In this document: positions 58,909-64,000 of the stretch, piece by piece
Layout of the letters: each line of letters opens with the position of its first letter
How positions within the stretch are numbered: position 1 is the stretch's first letter
NCBI GenBank assembly: GCA_016748015.1
Contig: JAAOMT010000175.1
Location: 346,212-410,211, forward strand
Length of the DNA stretch: 64,000 nt
Direction: 5' to 3'
Origin: Geosiphon pyriformis
Lineage: Eukaryota; Glomeromycota; Glomeromycetes; Archaeosporales; Geosiphonaceae
Program-made: the position numbers and the translations under genes
The notes under the pieces: model-generated
What the model was told of the DNA's origin: nothing
The model's input: the letters and a program-made list of their open reading frames with translations, nothing else
The model's database searches: none

Positions 58909-60646
58909 ATGTTTAAAAAAACGCTTGCTGGGTTGGCTTTTCTAGCCTGTTGCTTTCTGACGTTCGCTGAGAATACTGATGTAGTTTCACATGTTATTTC
59001 TCTAACAAAGGACACATTTCATAAAGTTGTAGCTCCCGAAAAACTAATTTTAGTGGAGTTTTTTGCCCCATGGTGTGGTCACTGCAAAGCTTTAGGTAAG
59101 CTGATGCAGTTGATTTAGCTGTCTTTGAACCTTAACAACTCCTTAAAAATCTCAAATCCTTGCAGCCCCGGAATATGAAAAGGCAGCTAAAGCTCTTAAA
59201 GAGCATAACGTCAAATTAGCGAAAGTTGACTGTACGGCAGAGACTGAACTCTGTCAAGAATACGAAGTCAAGGGGTATCCTACTTTGAAGGTGTTCCGAG
59301 AGGGTAATGCAACCGATTATAATGGTGGTCGTAAAGAAGATTTAATTATCAGTTACATGAAGAAGTAAGTATACAGTGATATCTATAGAACCGAATTTGA
59401 CTATATTTAATTCCCTTATTCTTATTTCACACACAGGCAAGCTTTACCACCGGTCTCGGATATTGATTACGAAAAACTTGATAGTTTCAAAGATTCTGAG
59501 AACGTCGTCATTGTCGGCTTCTTTTCTGAAGATAGTCAAGAAGAATACAACACGTTTGTTGAGGTCGCGGAGAATCTCCGCCAAGAATATCTCTTTGGTG
59601 CTACCGGACAAAAGAAAGCTGCCATCAAGGCAGAAGTGGAACCGCCAGTCGTTGTACTTTACAAAAAATTCGATGAACGCAACGTCACACTTAAACCACC
59701 TTTTGACAAAGAACAGCTTACCACATTTATAAAAACAAATTCAGTTCCTTTGTTGGCTGATATTGGACCCGAGAATTACTCTTCATATGTAGACTCTGGA
59801 CTTCCCCTTGCCTTCCTCTTCCATGAAAATGATGAACAAAAAGCTTCTCTCGGTAAAGCAATTGAACCTATTGCTTTGGAATTTAAAGGCAAAGTGAACT
59901 TTGTCTATATCGACGCGAATAAATTCGGTAGCCATGCTGCAAACATTAACCTTAAAGAAGAATGGCCAGCTTTCGGTATTCAAAAACCCGAAGAAGGATT
60001 AAAATATCCCTACGATCAGAAAAAGGAGATAACCACAGAAAACATTCGAACTTTCTTGGAAAAATTTGTCAAGGGTGAGATTCCAGCCAGCATTAAGTCA
60101 GAACCTATCCCAGAGACAAACGATGAACCCGTGTTTGTATTGGTCGCTGACTCTTTTGAAGAAAACGCATATGACAAGACGAAGGATGTCTTGATTGAAT
60201 TTTATGCTCCATGTAAGTTTACACTATAATTCCTTTAGCATTTATCGTTTGATCAAAAAATTAAAATTTCTATATTCGAAGGGTGTGGACATTGCAAAAA
60301 ACTTGCACCCATATACGAGAAACTCGGTAAAGCTTATCAATCCTTCAAGGATCAGATCTTGATCGCAAAAATGGACGCCACAACCAACGATCTCCCTTCC
60401 AGAGTTCCCTTTAAGATTAGCGGGTTCCCAACAATCAAACTTTTCAGAGCTGGGGATAACGAAATCATTGAATATCAAGGAGATCGTACATATGAAAACT
60501 TTATTGAGTTTTTAAATACGAATGGTGCCAACAAAGTTCAAGTGAATACTACCTCTTCTGCCTCTGAAAGCGAGGCAGCTGTACCTCCTTCGGTTGCACC
60601 CATACCTGAAGAAAGCGCTGAAGAACAGAAACACGAGGAGCTATAA
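58909..60646 (+). CDS. PDI1: Protein disulfide isomerase
   Basis: The four-exon model is 58909-59095, 59166-59364, 59437-60212 and 60282-60646, all in phase, 508 residues, the usual PDI length. A signal peptide (hydrophobic [11 protein letters not shown], residues 9-20) is followed by thioredoxin domain a with [10 protein letters not shown] (residues about 53-62), two inactive domains b and b', and domain a' with a second [11 protein letters not shown] Ser/Ala/Pro/Glu-rich acidic tail ends KHEEL, an ER-retrieval signal of the HDEL/KDEL class. The enzyme forms and reshuffles disulfides in the ER lumen. The third intron splits the Trp codon of the second active site (T|GG). It is transcribed away from VPS11. 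Identity is secure. Confidence 0.96.
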
Positions 60647-61184
60647 AGAAAATATCTAGAACGATTTCTTTTAAATTAAATTATACTGCCTACGTTAATT
60701 AAATAGGTGGTTAAAAAACTAGCATTTGCATGACCAACGATTCCTCTTCAATTTTGTTGTTTTTAGATAATTCAAGGTTTTGACTTGGCAATTTTAGTTC
60801 GCGATACTTATATATGGGATATATGATATTGTTTGAAAAAGCGAACGTGTCAACGCTACGCGCATTTGTTTTATTACAACTTAGATTCTATTAGCGTTTA
60901 ATCTTATGAATGGATCGCGAAAATTTTTTATTTACTTTATCCAATTACGCCACCTAAATCACAAAAGAAAAAATTAAAATACGCATGATCGTATGAGAAT
61001 GATCCTAGGTTACATAACAGGCAACTCGCTATTTACATGTGTTCTTACACATCTTGTTTGTTTATAAAATAGAAATAAGATGGATTGGTGGTGAGACGAC
61101 ATGTTAGACTTAGGATTTTGATAATATATATTTACTTTTGATTTATATGTACCAGATTGAATTTTTACAATTGGTAGAGTAATT

Positions 61185-61186
<2 letters not shown>

Positions 61187-61217
<31 letters not shown>
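61187..61217. repeat. (AAT)n microsatellite
   Basis: About ten tandem AAT units. Confidence 0.9.
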
Positions 61218-61395
61218 TGATATCAGATTGTGTACTTTTTTTGTCTTTTTATTTCCTACCGGATTAAAGATTAAATGCTTAAAAATTAAAGATAGCGCAA
61301 AATACAAAAATTGATTATTTTTAAATCATTATTTTCTAAATGGATCATAAATAAAAGCTTTTTAAAAAAATAAAATTTATTTTTATTTAATAATC

Positions 61396-61422
61396 ATTCA
61401 ATTCAATTCAATTCAATTCAAA
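61396..61422. repeat. (ATTCA)n microsatellite
   Basis: About five tandem ATTCA units. Confidence 0.85.
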
Positions 61423-61488
61423 TTAAATTAAATTATTCGTCTAGATGCTCATTGCATGGAACGATGTTAAAAGCGTATCCAGATAAAT

Positions 61489-61728
61489 GATAGTCTCTAT
61501 AGACTTAGAGATGGTTTGGGTAATATTGATAGAACGGACATTATTGAATAATTTATACGCTATAAATTGATCATAGATAAATATCAAAAAGATATCAATA
61601 GCGAGGGATATTGCTAAGAAACTTGTGGTAATGGATTCTTTGACATCGGGGAAACGTGTAAAAATTTGCAACCTCTGATTATTCTAAATGAGCTTAAACC
61701 TGAAAAGCTCATCTTAAATGAAAGTTAA
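61489..61728 (+). pseudogene. Possible gene scrap, unrecognised
   Basis: An 80-codon stretch reads like protein (DSLYRLRDGLGN, later LQPLIILNELKPEKL) with only two internal TAA codons, fewer than expected in such AT-rich DNA. No start or family was identified. The overlapping 76-codon minus-strand frame (61671-61441) is the rival reading. Confidence 0.2.
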
Positions 61729-61930
61729 ATAATGGATATCTTTATTCCACTTTGTATTGTTAAACTCATTGGAAAGCTACATGAGAAGATATTGAAACCA
61801 ATGATAAAGTGTTTATAAAGTAGTACAGTTTAACAGATTAAAGATTTAGTTCCAATTAATATACTTATCAATTTTGTATTGGTCATTCTAAAATAGTCAT
61901 TCTAAAATAGCTATTCTATGTCTTTGAAGG

Positions 61931-61969
61931 TAAGAAATTAAAGAAGCTGAATGACTTTTTTAAACATTA
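61931..61969 (+). repeat. Dispersed repeat, copy 2
   Basis: This matches 4233-4269 with one base change and two extra T. Confidence 0.6.
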
Positions 61970-62135
61970 ATTTTGTGTAATTGTTTAACAGCTTTTTTCA
62001 TATTATAATATATAAACCAGAAATAGTTAAAAGAAATTTATATATTTCTATTTTCGTAAGTATACGAAAAATAAATTTACTCAGCCATGATTAAATTTAT
62101 TTTCTTTTTCTAAATAAAAATTTTTTTTTTTTTTT

Positions 62136-62152
62136 GGTAGGTAGGTAGGTAG
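62136..62152. repeat. (GGTA)n after poly-T
   Basis: About four GGTA units follow a run of about 15 T (62121-62135). A T-tract ending in a tetranucleotide repeat can mark an old retrotransposed insertion, but I see no body for one. Confidence 0.7.
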
Positions 62153-62574
62153 CAATATGACAATGGGAAATATGATTGGGACTTGATCAGTCGAAGGAAT
62201 AATTGGATTGTTTTTGACGTTATATTACAATTGTATTTTTAAAAAGGTAGTATCTTGTGGTATATATTGAATGACTACAATAGGAATTTCGGTTCAATAG
62301 ATAAAATGTCAGTAATAGGTATTTTTAAAAGGGCAATTTAAAAATAGTTAGTTTTAAGCTGGCGTTAACTAAACTTGGTAAATATTATTAATATTCAATA
62401 AAAACCACATTTGTGCCAAGAGTATCTATCGAGAAACTTACTCGAGCTTTGCCAATTCAAAGTAATAGATAGAATAATATTTAAAATAAGAAAAACATAT
62501 TGTAAAGAAAATAAATTTCAAGAAAATTCCTAACTCCAATATTTTGACTTCAGATAAAATCTCTTTATGTTAGA

Positions 62575-62828
62575 CAAATGAAATATTGTTCAATATTTAA
62601 TAATAAAAATGGTAAAAAACGAAAAGGTCATTATCGTCCTGTTAAGGCAAAAACTAATAATATCGTTAGTGCAATTTTGAATAATTTTGATTGATACAGG
62701 CTATTTCCTTTGCTCGTTCTCAGTGGAAAATTAATGCCAAGCTCGAATTTACTATGTCATGAGGTGTTCATGTTTTTAATAACATTCGATGTCAGGATAA
62801 GTGCTTGAAGAATGTAAAGCACAAATGA
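62575..62828 (+). pseudogene. Possible gene scrap, unrecognised
   Basis: A short frame from about 62577 (MKYCSIFNNKNGKKRKGHYRP) ends at 62690. A second frame after an AG at about 62699 reads AISFARSQWKINAKLEF, hits one TGA, and continues to KNVKHK. A very short intron with GTTAGT donor could join them. The family is unknown. Confidence 0.2.
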
Positions 62829-62996
62829 AAATCATATTAAAGAGAACTAAATATTTTATACTTATTCGCTTCCTATGCTCTTATGTATTTGAAAAATGGA
62901 GATATGTACTTCCAAGGATTCGATCTTGGGTGGGTTTATAAAATCTGAAGAATTTGACTCTAAAACTGTCGTTACTTTATTCCATTGCGTAACAGG

Positions 62997-63227
62997 TTAT
63001 TTAGCTCTCTTTGCTCGAGGATTGAATTCTGTAGTCTCACATGAACGTGACTTGACGGCTTTCTGTTGAGTAATATTTTGAGTGTCATTCATCTTGACAT
63101 ACAAGTATGCTATTGGCTCTAATGAATTTGCAACGTCAACCCTTTGATTGCCAATGTGAAATTTGAAAAAAGCATTATCAGCCTGATAAGTATAAATTAA
63201 AATCTTGTCTGCTTCATTGTAAACCAC
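62997..63227 (-). CDS. Hypothetical 76-residue ORF
   Basis: This ATG-initiated frame has balanced, charged composition (MVYNEADKILIYTYQ at the start, basic FNPRAKRAK at the end) in a region where random frames are short. No domain, signal peptide or membrane segment is seen. It could be the last exon of a longer minus-strand gene or chance. Confidence 0.25.
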   Translation of the reverse strand: MVYNEADKILIYTYQADNAFFKFHIGNQRVDVANSLEPIAYLYVKMNDTQNITQQKAVKSRSCETTEFNPRAKRAK

Positions 63228-64000
63228 CTTTATCAGAGAGACGCGTTAAAAAACATGATTTATTATAAAGTACAAAATAAATGATGAATGGGAATGTTTA
63301 TTTTCGGGACTTTAGAATAGTTGTATAATGCCTAATTGGAAAGAGTGACATATGATGCTTGTTACAAGATGTCGCCTTAGTTTGAATTAAAAGTATATTC
63401 CAGACAATCTCTATCCGTTTAAGCAGAGGAAATTGATACTTTACAAAATCCAAGGATCCGAATTTTTTTTATTTATAAACTTGTATTCCTAACTACTAAC
63501 TAATTTTAACTTTATATAAAAATTCCTTCAAACCACAGTTTTTAAAGCTGTATCTTATAAAAGATATCTTAAAAAAAATATCCACATTCCTCTTAGTGTC
63601 ATCTTTGTTAGCCTCCTCATCCTAAAAGTCTAAGATTTACGGTAACCAGGTATTTTTTCTAGTTTTTTCTGATTAATGTTTCATCCTTACTCTATCATGA
63701 TTGAAAAACTATCATTGACTCAAAGAGTAAGTAATTAAATAACCCTTATAACCTCTAATTTTTTTCATTTTTATTTTTTTTTTCACCTACTTTTAATCTT
63801 CTCTTATAGTTTAATTATCTCATATTTTTGAGTTTCAGAAACTATTTCAATGCAATAATTTTCTTTCTTTAAAATCACATAAATCAAATGATATTTTTCA
63901 AATACAAGTTAATTTATTTTATTATAGATTAATAAAATAATTGGTTGATTAGAATTATTTAATTCTATAAAATAAAAATTTATATTTATCTAATTATTAT
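63228..64000. other. AT-rich end of window, no gene seen
   Basis: Stops are dense in every frame, with poly-T and A/T runs, and nothing is recognisable. Confidence 0.55.

Larger units (their letters stand above)
60647..61488. other. 3' flank of PDI, AT-rich, microsatellites
   Basis: There is no gene here. It holds (AAT)n at 61187-61217 and (ATTCA)n at 61396-61422. Confidence 0.55.

Noticed and set aside
58722-59015. 97-codon minus-strand ORF upstream of VPS11
   Set aside because: It overlaps the PDI first exon antisense and the shared promoter. The VPS11 start at 58570 gives the conserved N-terminus without it.
62121-62152. Poly-T plus (GGTA)n as a LINE or SINE tail
   Set aside because: No element body or target duplication could be recognised on either side.

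Overview
This window is eukaryotic nuclear DNA from a fungus, most likely an arbuscular mycorrhizal fungus (Glomeromycotina, Rhizophagus or Gigaspora type). The inference rests on four things: extreme AT-richness outside genes; short spliceosomal introns, with 8 in TFIIA and 19 exon junctions in VPS11 that join in frame; a Sel1-repeat/zinc-ribbon/kinase gene of a kind greatly expanded in these fungi; and many copies of a LINE that resembles elements I know from their genomes. Species was not determined.

Layout. (1) 1-9.2 kb: two inverted copies of a Sel1-repeat kinase gene. The left copy is partial, runs off the window and has lost its start codon. The right copy is nearly complete but carries one frameshift and two TAG codons. 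The spacer between them holds the remains of another, unrecognised gene. (2) 9.2-16.3 kb: an AT desert with a 20-N assembly gap flanked by an exact 309-bp duplication. (3) 16.4-24.2 kb: a housekeeping island with three genes that I could assemble exon by exon: a NUP42-like CCCH/FG nucleoporin (+), the TFIIA large subunit TOA1 (-), and a SPOUT1/C9orf114-type RNA methyltransferase (+), the last two divergent. (4) 24.2-53.2 kb: a transposon graveyard with at least six copies of one non-LTR retrotransposon family (A-F) in different states of GC-to-AT decay, separated by deserts. Copy A is full length with a 12-bp target-site duplication. (5) 54.0-60.6 kb: a second housekeeping island with VPS11 (-, 20 exons) and protein disulfide isomerase (+), divergent. 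(6) 60.6-64 kb: AT-rich flank with scraps of possible genes.

How it fits together. The five intact genes serve unrelated core functions (nuclear pore export, basal transcription, RNA methylation, vacuolar/endosomal tethering, ER oxidative folding) and sit in two compact islands, partly as head-to-head pairs sharing promoters of about 300 bp. The rest is repeat-driven: a tandem-repeat kinase family undergoing inversion, contraction and pseudogenisation, and a LINE family that appears to be disabled mainly by C:G-to-T:A change.

Most notable: a U12-type AT-AC intron in VPS11; LINE copy A broken by twelve in-frame stops and no frameshift; conserved 5' and 3' hairpins in the LINE; and an unidentified minisatellite-bearing insertion inside LINE copy C. 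All gene models come from reading the sequence by eye. No database search, alignment program or base-composition calculation was run.
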